A stretch of DNA of 64,000 nucleotides from Paenibacillus sp. FSL H8-0079. GTDB taxonomy: Bacteria; Bacillota; Bacilli; Paenibacillales; Paenibacillaceae. Shown one piece after another: positions 55,453 through 64,000 of the stretch (the first letter of the stretch is position 1; the number at the start of each line of letters is the position of its first letter). Position numbers and translations under genes: made by a program. The notes under the pieces were generated by a model. The model did no database searches, had not been told where the DNA came from, and worked only from the letters and a program-made list of their open reading frames with translations. The stretch spans positions 2,790,001-2,854,000 of the forward strand of contig NZ_CP150300.1 of NCBI RefSeq assembly GCF_037991315.1, written 5' to 3'.

Positions 55453-55803
55453 TTGTTTGAACTGCAGGAGTTATTACCATATTTATTCTCGATTGGACTC
55501 ATCTTCACCGTCAGCTATGCCTATATTGCCCATCTTCACTGTGGCATGACAGAGTACTGGGTGGAAGGTGGCGTCGGTGGTGGACTTGAACCTGTACTTC
55601 CTGCCCTGTGTTTGGACAGACAACATAGACAGGAAGACTGGAGCCGCATGATTAGACGAAGAGAAGCGCCCGATGAAGATGAACCAGATTGTCATTCCTC
55701 GTTGAACGATTGGTCAACAAATCAACGAGGAGGATATATATGGAACATAAGACTAACAAGGGATTCACTTTTGGATCGGGCAAGGGACGGATCTATGGCC
55801 TGA
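55453..55803 (+). CDS. MifM-like leader peptide, candidate ribosome-arrest sensor
   Basis: 116-aa leader ORF upstream of and overlapping the yidC2-type gene. TTG at 55453 is 6 bases after GGGGGTGA; GTG at 55444 overlaps that site. One N-terminal membrane helix (residues 7-28: LLPYLFSIGLIFTVSYAYIAHL) is followed by a soluble part. Residues 59-80 (R59, W63, R65, I67, R69, P73, D76, E77, D79) align without gaps to the MifM arrest region (R69, W73, R75, V77, R79, P83, D86, E87, D89), as I recall it. In B. subtilis MifM stalls the ribosome when YidC activity is low, opening a hairpin that hides the yidC2 ribosome binding site; the same arrangement is seen here. Unlike MifM, the frame runs about 37 codons past the motif, into yidC. 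Confidence 0.7.
   Translation: MFELQELLPYLFSIGLIFTVSYAYIAHLHCGMTEYWVEGGVGGGLEPVLPALCLDRQHRQEDWSRMIRRREAPDEDEPDCHSSLNDWSTNQRGGYIWNIRLTRDSLLDRARDGSMA
55697..55735 (+). promoter_or_regulatory. Hairpin sequestering the yidC ribosome binding site
   Basis: CCTCGTTGA (55697-55705) pairs perfectly with TCAACGAGG (55722-55730). The 3' arm runs into the GAGGAGG ribosome binding site (55727-55733) of the gene starting at 55740. A ribosome paused with codon 79 of the leader (55687-55689) in its P-site would cover the 5' arm and free the site. Confidence 0.8.
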
Positions 55804-56627
55804 TTGCCATTTTGTTTGCAGTCATGCTGCTTGCCGGATGCAGCAACAACGTGTCGGAGATTACTTCATCGACACCGGGATTTTTTAACCACTATATTGT
55901 ATTTCCACTGTCGTATCTGATACAGCACATTGCCACCATATTTAATGGAAGCTACGGGGTCGCGATTATCGTGATCACACTGATCATTCGTCTTGCGCTG
56001 CTGCCGTTGATGATGCGTCAAGCCAAGTCCCAGCAGGGAACACGTGTCATCATGAACGCCATGAAACCCGAGATGGATGCGCTCAAGAAAAAATATGAAG
56101 GCAAAAATGATCCTGCTGATAAGCAAAAGCTGTCTCAGGAAACGATGGAGCTATACAAGAAGCATAAGTTCAATCCGCTGAATATTGGTTGCTTGCCGAT
56201 GCTCATTCAGTTGCCTATCCTGTCAGGTATTTACACGGCTATCCGACTTACACCGGAACTTTCTTCCCATTCGTTCCTTTGGTTCAAACTGGGAGCGCCG
56301 GACTACGTACTCGCTGTGGTGGTCGCGGTCATTTATCTGGTGCAAGCGAAGGTATCACAAGCCAATATGGCGCCTGAGCAGCGAAAGCAGTTCGCCATTA
56401 TGGGTTATCTCTCCCCACTGATGATGGCATTCTTTTCTCTATCAGCCCCGGCAGCTATGCCACTTTACTGGACGGTAGGGGGGGCATTCCTGGTACTACA
56501 GACGTTATTGTTCCGTAAAATGTATCCTGTAGAACATCCGCAGGAGCCTGTGGTTGTGGAAGTGAGTAAGAAAAAGAATAAAAATGCTAGTTCATCCAAA
56601 CCTTCTCGGAAACCTGCAAAGTCTTAA
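55740..56627 (+). CDS. YidC/Oxa1 membrane protein insertase, YidC2 type
   Basis: 295-aa lipoprotein insertase that helps fold and insert membrane proteins with or without SecYEG. Signal peptide with lipobox LLAGC at residues about 20-30. Five helices follow, with the conserved cytoplasmic coil (MRQAKSQQGTRVIMNAMKPEMDALKKKYEG) and the hydrophilic-groove arginine in IIRLALLPLMMRQ. GCLPMLIQLPILSGIYTAIR and YLSPLMMAFFSLSAPAAMPLYWTVGGAFL are family signatures. A Lys/Ser-rich tail ends it. Translation should depend on the upstream hairpin. Its regulation suggests the inducible second copy (YqjG/YidC2 role), with the housekeeping copy expected elsewhere near rpmH. Confidence 0.93.
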   Translation: MEHKTNKGFTFGSGKGRIYGLIAILFAVMLLAGCSNNVSEITSSTPGFFNHYIVFPLSYLIQHIATIFNGSYGVAIIVITLIIRLALLPLMMRQAKSQQGTRVIMNAMKPEMDALKKKYEGKNDPADKQKLSQETMELYKKHKFNPLNIGCLPMLIQLPILSGIYTAIRLTPELSSHSFLWFKLGAPDYVLAVVVAVIYLVQAKVSQANMAPEQRKQFAIMGYLSPLMMAFFSLSAPAAMPLYWTVGGAFLVLQTLLFRKMYPVEHPQEPVVVEVSKKKNKNASSSKPSRKPAKS

Positions 56628-56697
56628 TCAAGTCGGTCGCAGGAGACTATGGAAACATGGTGACTACGGAAACTTGTTGAACACGAAAAACATAATG

Positions 56698-56733
56698 AAG
56701 AAGCCTGATCCATATGGATTAGGCTTCTTTTTG
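56698..56733 (+). terminator. Rho-independent terminator after yidC
   Basis: AAGAAGCCTGATCC / GGATTAGGCTTCTT stem (centre ATAT) followed by T5. The next 230 bases hold no gene. Confidence 0.9.
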
Positions 56734-56962
56734 TGTTGAGAGCAGACATTCCTGTGCCAAAAGAGGGCAAAAGCATCTATGATAGCGAAGTCATGCATTA
56801 CAATGAGCATACCATCTGAATGATTTGAAAGATATCTTAACAAAATGAATGATATTGCAATGGACGAAGCTTGTGAAAACCTGCAATGATATAGAAAATA
56901 ACGACGCATCATTCAAACGAAGTGAATGTTACACAAGTCTACGACATGAAGGAGGAGTGTAC

Positions 56963-59900
56963 ATGGCATCTCGACAAAAGCGGGGCTTTAAAAACCAGGC
57001 CAAGTGTATTGTAATGTTTATTTTAATCGTGAGTTTGGTTGCAATGGCTTATCCTTATCCAGTATCAAATGCGGCGTCTGTGAATGAGAATACGGCAGCA
57101 GAATATCTGCCAACGATTTATGAGGAAATTGATGCAAGCGGTTTCGAACATCCGGGAATTGGGCTCACCAAGGACATTCTTGAGAATATGCGCACACAGG
57201 TGCTGGCAAAGCAAGAGCCTTGGTACAGTTATTTTAATCGAATGGAAAATTCTCCAACCGCATCTAGAAACGTTACCTCCAGCAATCAGAGTAGTGCGGA
57301 TCCGACAAAGCCTGGCAGCTTGGATTTTAACAGTCAATCCTTTAACTCCAGATTTATTGCGGACGGCTTAAAGGCCTACACACAAGCCATCATGTATTAT
57401 GTAACCGGGGAAGAGGTGTACAGGGCTAACGCCATGGGCATCATTCGAATCTGGTCTCAGATGGACCCCGCCAAATACACCTATTTCATTGATTCGCACA
57501 TTCACACCGGAATTCCACTGAATCGCATGGTGACAGCAGCAGAGATTTTAAGATACACGAGCAGCACAACGCAAGACCTGGAGTGGACAGACCAGGACAC
57601 AACCGATTTTAGCAATAATCTCATCTATCCGGTCATTGATACTTTCCAACATGATAACGGGTATTTTATGAACCAGCATCTGTATCCGCTCCTTGGAGCG
57701 ATGTCGGGATATATATTTACAGGAAACCGTGACCGTTACAATGAGGGCGTGGAATGGTTTACCGTGAATGAGTCCGCTGTGGATCAAGGGCAGAATGGCT
57801 CGATCAAGCAGCTGTTTCGATGGGTGGACACTAATATTGTGACAGGTGAAGCAGTGGTTCCACCGAGAGTGCAGCATGTGGAGATGGGCAGGGATCAGGC
57901 CCATGGCGCTGGGGACCTCACCAATGTGGAGATCTTGGCCCGCCTGTTGGAAGCACAGGAAACCAAGGTCGATCCAGTCGCAGGAACGGTGTCCACTGCG
58001 GAGAATGCGGTTAATGCGTACGAATATCTGGATCAAAGGATATTGAAAGCGGCCGATTATTTTGCACAGTTCATGCTGGGCCATGATACGCCATGGACAC
58101 CGGTAGCGGCTCATACGGATGCCGATGGCAATCCGACCATTATCTATAAAGAGCTGGCTGAAGGATACAGAGGACGTATTGGCGGCAACGTATATGGTCT
58201 CTACTATTATTACAAATATGCGGCAGGCCTAGATATGGAAGAGGAAGCTCCATACTATGCCGATATGTTTAAGAAGCGACTACCGTTCTATTGGGAATCT
58301 CCGGATGGAGGCGCCGATTATTGGATGTTTATCCCCGAAGAAGCAGCTACTGAGGGCGCAACAACACTTCCAAAAGTATCGACGAATGCGGATTGGAATG
58401 AAATTGAACACCGAGCTACAAGTCTGGATTCACACTCCGAGATAAAACAAGAGGGTGAAACATCTTTTGTAGAGATTACAGCCACGGAAGAGGGGAGTCG
58501 ATTCTCCGTCGTCAGTACCAGCACTCCCGTCAAAACCATAGGTCTGCGAATACGGACGAATGGTACAGCCAAGCTTGTGATCAATGGGTGGCACGATGCT
58601 CCTTTGATTTTGCCGGATACCAAGGGGCAGTGGAAATATGTATCCTACACCATGCACAACTTGCGAGGTCTAAGTGATTTGACGTATTTCAAAATTCAGG
58701 GAGCTGGCACTGTGGTGGATATGGATCACATCCATCTAAAAGCGGGTGAACAGCTGACGCCACCTGTCTTTAACGAGAGCGGAACCTCTCTTGATTTGTA
58801 TACGTATGTCGGGTCAAATGCAGCATTGCAGTACGATTTTACTGCCATCGATGATGGCATAGTCGACAGCGTTACTTACCAGATCGATCATAAGCCTGAA
58901 GGGGCTGTCTTTGACGAAAGCACGGGTGCTTTTTCGTGGGAGCCGGAGCAGGTCGGCACCTACTCCATAGTGGTAGGAGCGACGGATGGGGCCACCATCA
59001 CAGCCAAAGAAGTCAGGGTCATCGTGAGCGCTGACCGTTCGTCTGCCGTTGCCGCAGTGATTGCTGCCTATAACCCGGAAACCAGCTATGTATCTGCGAG
59101 TTTAACACACTACAATAGCATATATGCTGATGTCATGGATGTAATAGCAACGGCTTCAGATGACGAGTTTTTGCAAAAGCTGGTGGAGTTGAGAGCTGCG
59201 GTAGTAGGTCTCCAAGAATTAACACCGCAGCTTCAGGATGGAAGTATGGACTATTCCAATATGCTGGCTGCCGCAACCTTCTACAACGAAACGCTGAATT
59301 TATTGGATAATTACGCGGGGAGCTTTGCATTTTACGGTAACGCCGTCAATTTGACACACACCATGGATTTTGGACCGGATTATAAAGTCACTGCGGATGC
59401 TTTCTCCCTTCAGGTAAGGGCAAGCTTCCCCGAGCGGATCGGCGGTACTGCGATTTTTGGTTCTAATGATAATGAAACATGGACACGGCTAACCCCAGGG
59501 TTGACCGTCGTATCTGAAGATATGCAGACACTTGAAGTCAGCGAAGGTCACAGGAATACTGCCTTCCGTTTCTTCAAGATTCAGATGATTGAGCCATCCA
59601 GTACGATGCTGGAGTTGTCCGAATTCAGAATATTTGGAGAACGCCATGAAACGAATAATAAACTTCAATCGCTCACAATAAGCTCGCCCCAGAGCGTACA
59701 GAACCGCGTTGATGCAGGTAATACGGTTGTGCTGACCTTTGAATCCACCGAACCAATTCAAGATGTGCAGGCTGTGATTCAAGGTCAGGAGGCAATGGTG
59801 CATTCCACAGATCAGCTGAACTGGACGGCATCTGCGGTCATGGATAATCTTGCGCCTACAGGTCCTATTCGGTTTGCCATCGATTATAAGACGGCTAATG

Positions 59901-61234
59901 GACTGTCCGCAGGTCCTGTCATCTTCACGACGGATCGATCTTCGCTCTATTTGGTGAACCAATCCAAGCTCCTCGATGTATCCAGGCTGGCGACAGTAAT
60001 GGCTTCAGATAAGCAGTATGGTACAGGCGGACTGAGCAAGGAACGAGTAGGCTATCTATTGTTCGATGGCAATACGGGGACTTTCGGCGATCTGGCTACT
60101 GGTGCCGGAGCTTACTATACGGTGGACTTTGGACCAGATGTATCGGTAACACTGAGCGATATAATGCTGATGCCCAGAGCCTCCTATCCCGCAAGAATGA
60201 ACGGAGTGGTCCTGCAAGGTTCGAATGACAATAACAGCTGGACGAACTTGATTGCAGCCGTCACAGGAACAGCAGAAGGCAAGTGGACTTACATTGGCGG
60301 GGACAGAATAATTGATCATGATGCTTACCGATACCTGAGAATCTACAACAGCGCTGCTTGGAACGGGAATGTGGCAGAAGTGGAATTGTACGGACAATAT
60401 GATATTCGCAGTATCGATTCCAAGGTAGTCAGCCCCGAAGGATATACGAAGGGAAGCTATTACCAATACATGCAAGAGGTTGAGCGGATTCGAGCACTCT
60501 TCAACAATCCTGCATCTGATCGGCCTGCTTTGCTGGAGGAGTTGTACCAGGCTCAAGAGCAGCTGGATTCTCTTGCTTCCCTGCCTGCACAGAAGATTAC
60601 CGTAACGCCTTCCATGGTGGCGGCCTCCACGCCAGTCTATCAGAACAAGGGGACCAAAGAGCAGAATGGTTGGCGTGCCGTGGACAGCAACGTGGATACG
60701 TTTACCGATACGATGGATGCTGTAGCATGGGTTGATATTGATTTGGGAGAAAATCAGGCTGAGTCATTGTCGAGCTTCAAGTTTTATCCGAGAAATGGTA
60801 AGGCTTCAGAAATTACGCGTGTTAACGGAGCTATTCTACAGGGATCTAACGACGGCACGCATTACACCGATTTGTATACCATCAGTGGGATCAGTAGCGT
60901 CCAATGGCATACGGCTTCGATAACCAACGATACAGCGTTCCGTTATCTGAGGTACTATTCACCAGGCGGTTATGCCAACGTGGCGGAACTGGAATTGTAT
61001 AGCAAGCCCACAGACCCGACACTGCTAATCATGCTACTGGTACAGGCAGACACCTTACAGGAAGAAACCTATGATGAGGCTGGCTTTACTGCCATGTTGG
61101 CGGCCAAATCACTGGGAGCGGTAATAGCGGAAGATGCGGACAGCACCCAAACACAGATTGATTCCGCAGCTAACGAGCTGCTTCAGGCGATACAGGCACT
61201 GGTTATCCAGACGGAACCGAACGAAGAAGGATGA
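56963..61234 (+). CDS. Secreted multidomain polysaccharide lyase-like protein
   Basis: 1423 aa. Signal peptide residues 1-37. Residues about 60-480 form an alginate_lyase-type (alpha/alpha) barrel with TGIPLNRM near 185 and the hallmark GRDQAHGA near 308. A beta-sandwich follows (about 490-600), then a putative Ig domain (610-690: GAVFDESTGAFSWEPEQVGTYSI). Three discoidin-like F5/8-type carbohydrate-binding modules lie at about 773-893, 996-1146 and 1213-1350 (GSNDNETW, GSNDNNSW, GSNDGTHY). A C-terminal FIVAR-like helical piece ends it. No anchor motif. ATG at 56963 follows GGAGGAG; the upstream in-frame extension is not coding-like. Likely cleaves an acidic polysaccharide outside the cell; substrate unproven. 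The AraC regulator downstream probably controls it. Confidence 0.85.
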   Translation: MASRQKRGFKNQAKCIVMFILIVSLVAMAYPYPVSNAASVNENTAAEYLPTIYEEIDASGFEHPGIGLTKDILENMRTQVLAKQEPWYSYFNRMENSPTASRNVTSSNQSSADPTKPGSLDFNSQSFNSRFIADGLKAYTQAIMYYVTGEEVYRANAMGIIRIWSQMDPAKYTYFIDSHIHTGIPLNRMVTAAEILRYTSSTTQDLEWTDQDTTDFSNNLIYPVIDTFQHDNGYFMNQHLYPLLGAMSGYIFTGNRDRYNEGVEWFTVNESAVDQGQNGSIKQLFRWVDTNIVTGEAVVPPRVQHVEMGRDQAHGAGDLTNVEILARLLEAQETKVDPVAGTVSTAENAVNAYEYLDQRILKAADYFAQFMLGHDTPWTPVAAHTDADGNPTIIYKELAEGYRGRIGGNVYGLYYYYKYAAGLDMEEEAPYYADMFKKRLPFYWESPDGGADYWMFIPEEAATEGATTLPKVSTNADWNEIEHRATSLDSHSEIKQEGETSFVEITATEEGSRFSVVSTSTPVKTIGLRIRTNGTAKLVINGWHDAPLILPDTKGQWKYVSYTMHNLRGLSDLTYFKIQGAGTVVDMDHIHLKAGEQLTPPVFNESGTSLDLYTYVGSNAALQYDFTAIDDGIVDSVTYQIDHKPEGAVFDESTGAFSWEPEQVGTYSIVVGATDGATITAKEVRVIVSADRSSAVAAVIAAYNPETSYVSASLTHYNSIYADVMDVIATASDDEFLQKLVELRAAVVGLQELTPQLQDGSMDYSNMLAAATFYNETLNLLDNYAGSFAFYGNAVNLTHTMDFGPDYKVTADAFSLQVRASFPERIGGTAIFGSNDNETWTRLTPGLTVVSEDMQTLEVSEGHRNTAFRFFKIQMIEPSSTMLELSEFRIFGERHETNNKLQSLTISSPQSVQNRVDAGNTVVLTFESTEPIQDVQAVIQGQEAMVHSTDQLNWTASAVMDNLAPTGPIRFAIDYKTANGLSAGPVIFTTDRSSLYLVNQSKLLDVSRLATVMASDKQYGTGGLSKERVGYLLFDGNTGTFGDLATGAGAYYTVDFGPDVSVTLSDIMLMPRASYPARMNGVVLQGSNDNNSWTNLIAAVTGTAEGKWTYIGGDRIIDHDAYRYLRIYNSAAWNGNVAEVELYGQYDIRSIDSKVVSPEGYTKGSYYQYMQEVERIRALFNNPASDRPALLEELYQAQEQLDSLASLPAQKITVTPSMVAASTPVYQNKGTKEQNGWRAVDSNVDTFTDTMDAVAWVDIDLGENQAESLSSFKFYPRNGKASEITRVNGAILQGSNDGTHYTDLYTISGISSVQWHTASITNDTAFRYLRYYSPGGYANVAELELYSKPTDPTLLIMLLVQADTLQEETYDEAGFTAMLAAKSLGAVIAEDADSTQTQIDSAANELLQAIQALVIQTEPNEEG

Positions 61235-61317
61235 TAGGAGGTGCTGAGCTCGAACCATCCTAATAAATCATTTTGACGAATCTGCTTGTCTGCAAAAAAA
61301 AGCACGTGTTCAATGTA

Positions 61318-61362
61318 AATGTCCCGAAGCCACTGAATAAGGAGGCTTTGGGGCATTTTTTT
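61318..61362 (+). terminator. Rho-independent terminator
   Basis: AATGTCCCGAAGCC / GGCTTTGGGGCATT stem followed by T7, after the lyase-like gene. Confidence 0.85.
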
Positions 61363-61570
61363 GCATTGTGTTGTACCAGATATGTGCAGGTCCACTACAG
61401 GGTTGAAAGAAATTAGAATGAAGTGAAAGATTTTATACTGGATTTTAGAGAATGATTTTGATAGCTTAAGCAATATGAATAACTATTGTTGATCTCATTT
61501 ATGATAGCGCATACATTATTGTAGGGACGGGATAGTGCACGATGAGCGAAGCCAAAGGGGATGGATGAAA

Positions 61571-63787
61571 ATGCCTGAATACAGAAAAACCATCTTTATC
61601 AAATTTATATTGTCATATACTGTTCTGTCTGTGGTTCTGATCGGCATTATGGGTGGGTATTGGTATACCCAGGCTAATGAAATGATGGAAGATGAGATTG
61701 CCAAAGACAATAAAAATCGCCTGATTTCCGCCAAGGATTATATCGAGCAGACGATATTAAAGAAATATGAAGACAACCTGCAGAATAAAGCACTCTCCAT
61801 TCGGTTCATTCAGAATAACTTCAACTTGAATCTATTGTTAACGAAGAGCTGGGAGGGGAATTTGAGTCGCATTGCATCCTTTCGGCAGGAACTGGAATTC
61901 TACAGGATTGAAAATGAAGGGTTAACCAATGTTACCGTTTATTTTCCGGCTCATCATTATGTCGTGGATGCCAGCAACTTTCATATGAAGAGTGGTACAT
62001 CCGAAGATGCAGCTTTCATTCTGAAGTTGAACGAAGTGAAGCCTAAAGAATGGCTGTTTCGGACATTGGCGGATGGAAGCAAGGTGATGACCTATGTGAT
62101 TAAATTGCCATATGAGACACCTGGCGTGCCAACCATGGGTTATTTCTATATGGATGTAGGGGTGGAATATCTACAGACGGCGGCTTCCCGAATTTTGAGT
62201 TCCCCGGCAGACCAGCTGTATATTTTTGATTCTTCGGGTAAAGAGCTGCTTCACACGGGGGAGTATAATGAGGCTCTCGGTGGTTTAATGCAGAATACCA
62301 TTCACAACCGCCAAAGCGGAGAACAGATTATAGAAGGAGCGGAAGGCAAAGCCGTACTGTCTTATCTGGAGTCCGCGAACTCGCAGCAGGATTGGACGTA
62401 TGCGATGTATCGTCCGATGAACTCATTTGTCCTGTCCTCTGAACAGTTGAAAAACAGTCTTGTAATTAGTTGCGGCGTAGTTGTTCTATTTGGTTTGCTA
62501 CTATCGTTCTTTTTCTCCAAACAACTCTACATTCCGATAAAAAGACTGATGATGCAGATCAAAGGTTTACATACATCAAGTGCTGTCACGTCCTTAGGTA
62601 ATGAGTATGCTTTTATAGGTAACACCTTCCATCTGATGGAAGAAAAGATCGTAAACCTCGAAACCCAAGCGAGAAAAAATGATTTGAAAAATCTCTTGCT
62701 TGGCGTAAGCCTGGAGATCGAAGCGGAACAGTTCATCCAACCGGGATATCACTATTGCACCGTCTATCTCCGAATTCCAGAGGAAGGCAGTGCAGGTCTG
62801 AAGATGCGTTATGAAAAGATGAATCGGTCTTTACACAGTAATTTCGTTCCATTGAATGAAAATGAGGCGGCTATCATTTATTGTATTTCTCCTGATGAAC
62901 AGGACGCAGAGAAGCATATTATGGCCGATTTGCAGGAGGCTCAGCATTCTAATGAGCATGGTTCCCGGTTTGGAGCGGCTATTGGGAGCAGGGTAGACCA
63001 CCCAGAAGCGCTCGCCGATTCTTATCAGATGGCCAAGCAGGCAAGCAGATATCATTTTTTATATGGAAAGGATTCAATCGTTGCGTATTCCAGAGTACTG
63101 GAGATGAGTACGGCGCCTTATCTGTTTCAATACGATCATTTCAAAAATGCACTACAGGCAGGAGATCAGGAGGCGGTTGCTGATTTCATTAATCATTTTC
63201 TGGAGATTCTTCAGGATGGTCATATGCAGATCGAGACTGCAGAACTCGCTGTGCTGCAATTAATAATGCAATTGTATCAATCGGTGCTTGAGTTGAAGTT
63301 ACAGCACTTTCTGCCGCATTCCAATATTTTTGATGAATTGAAAAAGGATACGCTGATCGAGACGGTCGAAGGAATTCGCAGGCTGTGCATGCAGATTACC
63401 GAACATTTGAAGTATGCGGGTAACCATGCTCACACGGATGTGATTCGTACGTTGAAGGTATATATTGCAGAGCATTTGCATGAAGAGTTATCCCTGCAAA
63501 TCCTCTCGAAGGAGGTTTCACTGGCCCCTGCTTATATTTCTACACTTTTCAGTGAAGGGACCAAAGAATCTTTTACGGAATATGTAACCCGGCTGCGGCT
63601 GGAAAAAGCTGCGGATCTGCTGCGTGATCAACCACGGCTCTCGGTGTCGGTTATTGCAACGCAAGTCGGATACCGGAATCCTCAGTATTTTCACAGCAAA
63701 TTCAAATCACGCTACGGCGTAACGCCTGTGCAATATCGGAATTCACAGCTGGCAGCGCTGGATTCATTATCTCTGGATAAGGAATAG
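61571..63787 (+). CDS. Membrane-anchored AraC-family regulator
   Basis: About 738 aa. TM1 at 8-32 (FIKFILSYTVLSVVLIGIMGGYWY), an extracellular sensor of about 250 aa, TM2 near 297-317 (LVISCGVVVLFGLLLSFFFS), then a long cytoplasmic linker. An AraC HTH pair lies at residues 640-730 (LSLQILSKEVSLAPAYISTLFSE; VIATQVGYRNPQYFHSKFKSRYGVTPVQYR). AAAGGGG lies about 10 bases before ATG 61571; ATG 61565 is closer than ideal. Same architecture as the 37495 protein. The position just downstream suggests control of the secreted lyase. Confidence 0.88.
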   Translation: MPEYRKTIFIKFILSYTVLSVVLIGIMGGYWYTQANEMMEDEIAKDNKNRLISAKDYIEQTILKKYEDNLQNKALSIRFIQNNFNLNLLLTKSWEGNLSRIASFRQELEFYRIENEGLTNVTVYFPAHHYVVDASNFHMKSGTSEDAAFILKLNEVKPKEWLFRTLADGSKVMTYVIKLPYETPGVPTMGYFYMDVGVEYLQTAASRILSSPADQLYIFDSSGKELLHTGEYNEALGGLMQNTIHNRQSGEQIIEGAEGKAVLSYLESANSQQDWTYAMYRPMNSFVLSSEQLKNSLVISCGVVVLFGLLLSFFFSKQLYIPIKRLMMQIKGLHTSSAVTSLGNEYAFIGNTFHLMEEKIVNLETQARKNDLKNLLLGVSLEIEAEQFIQPGYHYCTVYLRIPEEGSAGLKMRYEKMNRSLHSNFVPLNENEAAIIYCISPDEQDAEKHIMADLQEAQHSNEHGSRFGAAIGSRVDHPEALADSYQMAKQASRYHFLYGKDSIVAYSRVLEMSTAPYLFQYDHFKNALQAGDQEAVADFINHFLEILQDGHMQIETAELAVLQLIMQLYQSVLELKLQHFLPHSNIFDELKKDTLIETVEGIRRLCMQITEHLKYAGNHAHTDVIRTLKVYIAEHLHEELSLQILSKEVSLAPAYISTLFSEGTKESFTEYVTRLRLEKAADLLRDQPRLSVSVIATQVGYRNPQYFHSKFKSRYGVTPVQYRNSQLAALDSLSLDKE

Positions 63788-63840
63788 CAGAAGCAAGTAT
63801 GGAGCTAGAAGGTAAGGTGCATATGACTGTTGTTTGGAGC

Positions 63841-63892
63841 ATCTAACGAATGTTACCCAAGCAGCGGTCATTTTTTTATGAATTCGTTAGAT
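63841..63892. repeat. Palindromic intergenic repeat, family C, copy 2 (short)
   Basis: Perfect 11-base inverted pair ATCTAACGAAT (63841-63851) / ATTCGTTAGAT (63882-63892), sharing the CTAACGAA end with the repeat at 47795-47995. The rest to base 64000 is AT-rich, without a recognisable gene. Confidence 0.5.
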
Positions 63893-64000
63893 TTTATAAG
63901 AAACCGTGAAAGAATTTATAAAGAATTGAATGAACTTGCAATAGAAAAAGCGCTTACATAATTCTAAGATTGATGTGTGGCTTGAGGAATTTTGGATGGT

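Noticed and set aside
55689..55739. Upstream ATG extension of the YidC frame
   Set aside because: It would place 17 charged residues before the lipoprotein signal and lacks a ribosome binding site; 55740 has GAGGAGG.
57548..58114. 188-aa minus-strand open frame
   Set aside because: Antisense shadow within the lyase-like gene; no ribosome binding site.

Overview
The window looks like chromosome from a Paenibacillus-type, spore-forming Firmicute. The reasons are moderate GC, strong AGGAGG-type ribosome binding sites with frequent TTG/GTG starts, a YjcZ-type spore peptide, a DesK/DesR/desaturase thermosensor operon, an S-layer homology (SLH) protein, CUT1 sugar ABC genes with no dedicated ATPase, two membrane-anchored AraC regulators, and several intergenic palindromic repeats of the sort common in Paenibacillus. 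All family names come from reading translated sequence; no database search was possible.

Layout. 1-1.6 kb: 3' part of an IS110-family element and its non-coding tail, then a palindromic repeat. 1.6-2.8 kb: secreted SGNH esterase of the rhamnogalacturonan acetylesterase type. 2.9-8.8 kb (minus): a Mrp multisubunit Na+/H+ antiporter operon with fused MrpA-MrpB. 9.1-12.6 kb: two convergent GGDEF proteins flanking an unknown gene. 12.8-21.2 kb: a giant DUF11-repeat protein split into two overlapping reading frames, without a secretion signal and with a possible sigma-K promoter. 21.4-24.7 kb: YolD-like protein, YjcZ peptide, ferritin, polysaccharide deacetylase, lipoprotein. 24.9-27.8 kb (minus): des-desK-desR. 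28.1-29 kb: YitT protein. 29-33.9 kb: an SLH protein with a recent internal 663-bp duplication, lying between two stretches of decayed coding sequence.

33.9-47.5 kb is a carbohydrate-utilisation locus: ROK repressor, ROK kinase-like protein, MFS transporter, membrane-anchored AraC regulator, a small beta-rich protein, solute-binding lipoprotein plus two permeases, an uncharacterised cytoplasmic protein (possibly carbohydrate-active) and a TIM-barrel sugar isomerase/epimerase. The sugar is unknown. 47.5-49.3 kb holds intergenic repeats and a complete IS3-family element with an A7G frameshift site. 49.4-55.4 kb: P-loop kinase-like protein, a PadR/HAAS-membrane-protein pair, an SgrR-type regulator and a DUF4173 membrane protein.

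55.4-56.6 kb holds what I consider the most interesting system. A short membrane-anchored leader ORF precedes a YidC2-type insertase gene whose ribosome binding site is buried in a 9-bp hairpin. The end of the leader aligns without gaps to the arrest motif of Bacillus subtilis MifM (recalled from memory), so this looks like a diverged MifM-type ribosome-stalling sensor of membrane insertion. 57-63.8 kb: a secreted 1423-aa multidomain polysaccharide lyase-like protein followed by its likely AraC-type membrane regulator.

Other points of note: two genes (the DUF11 giant and desK) whose best ribosome binding site points at an ATT codon, and at least three families of dispersed palindromic repeats.
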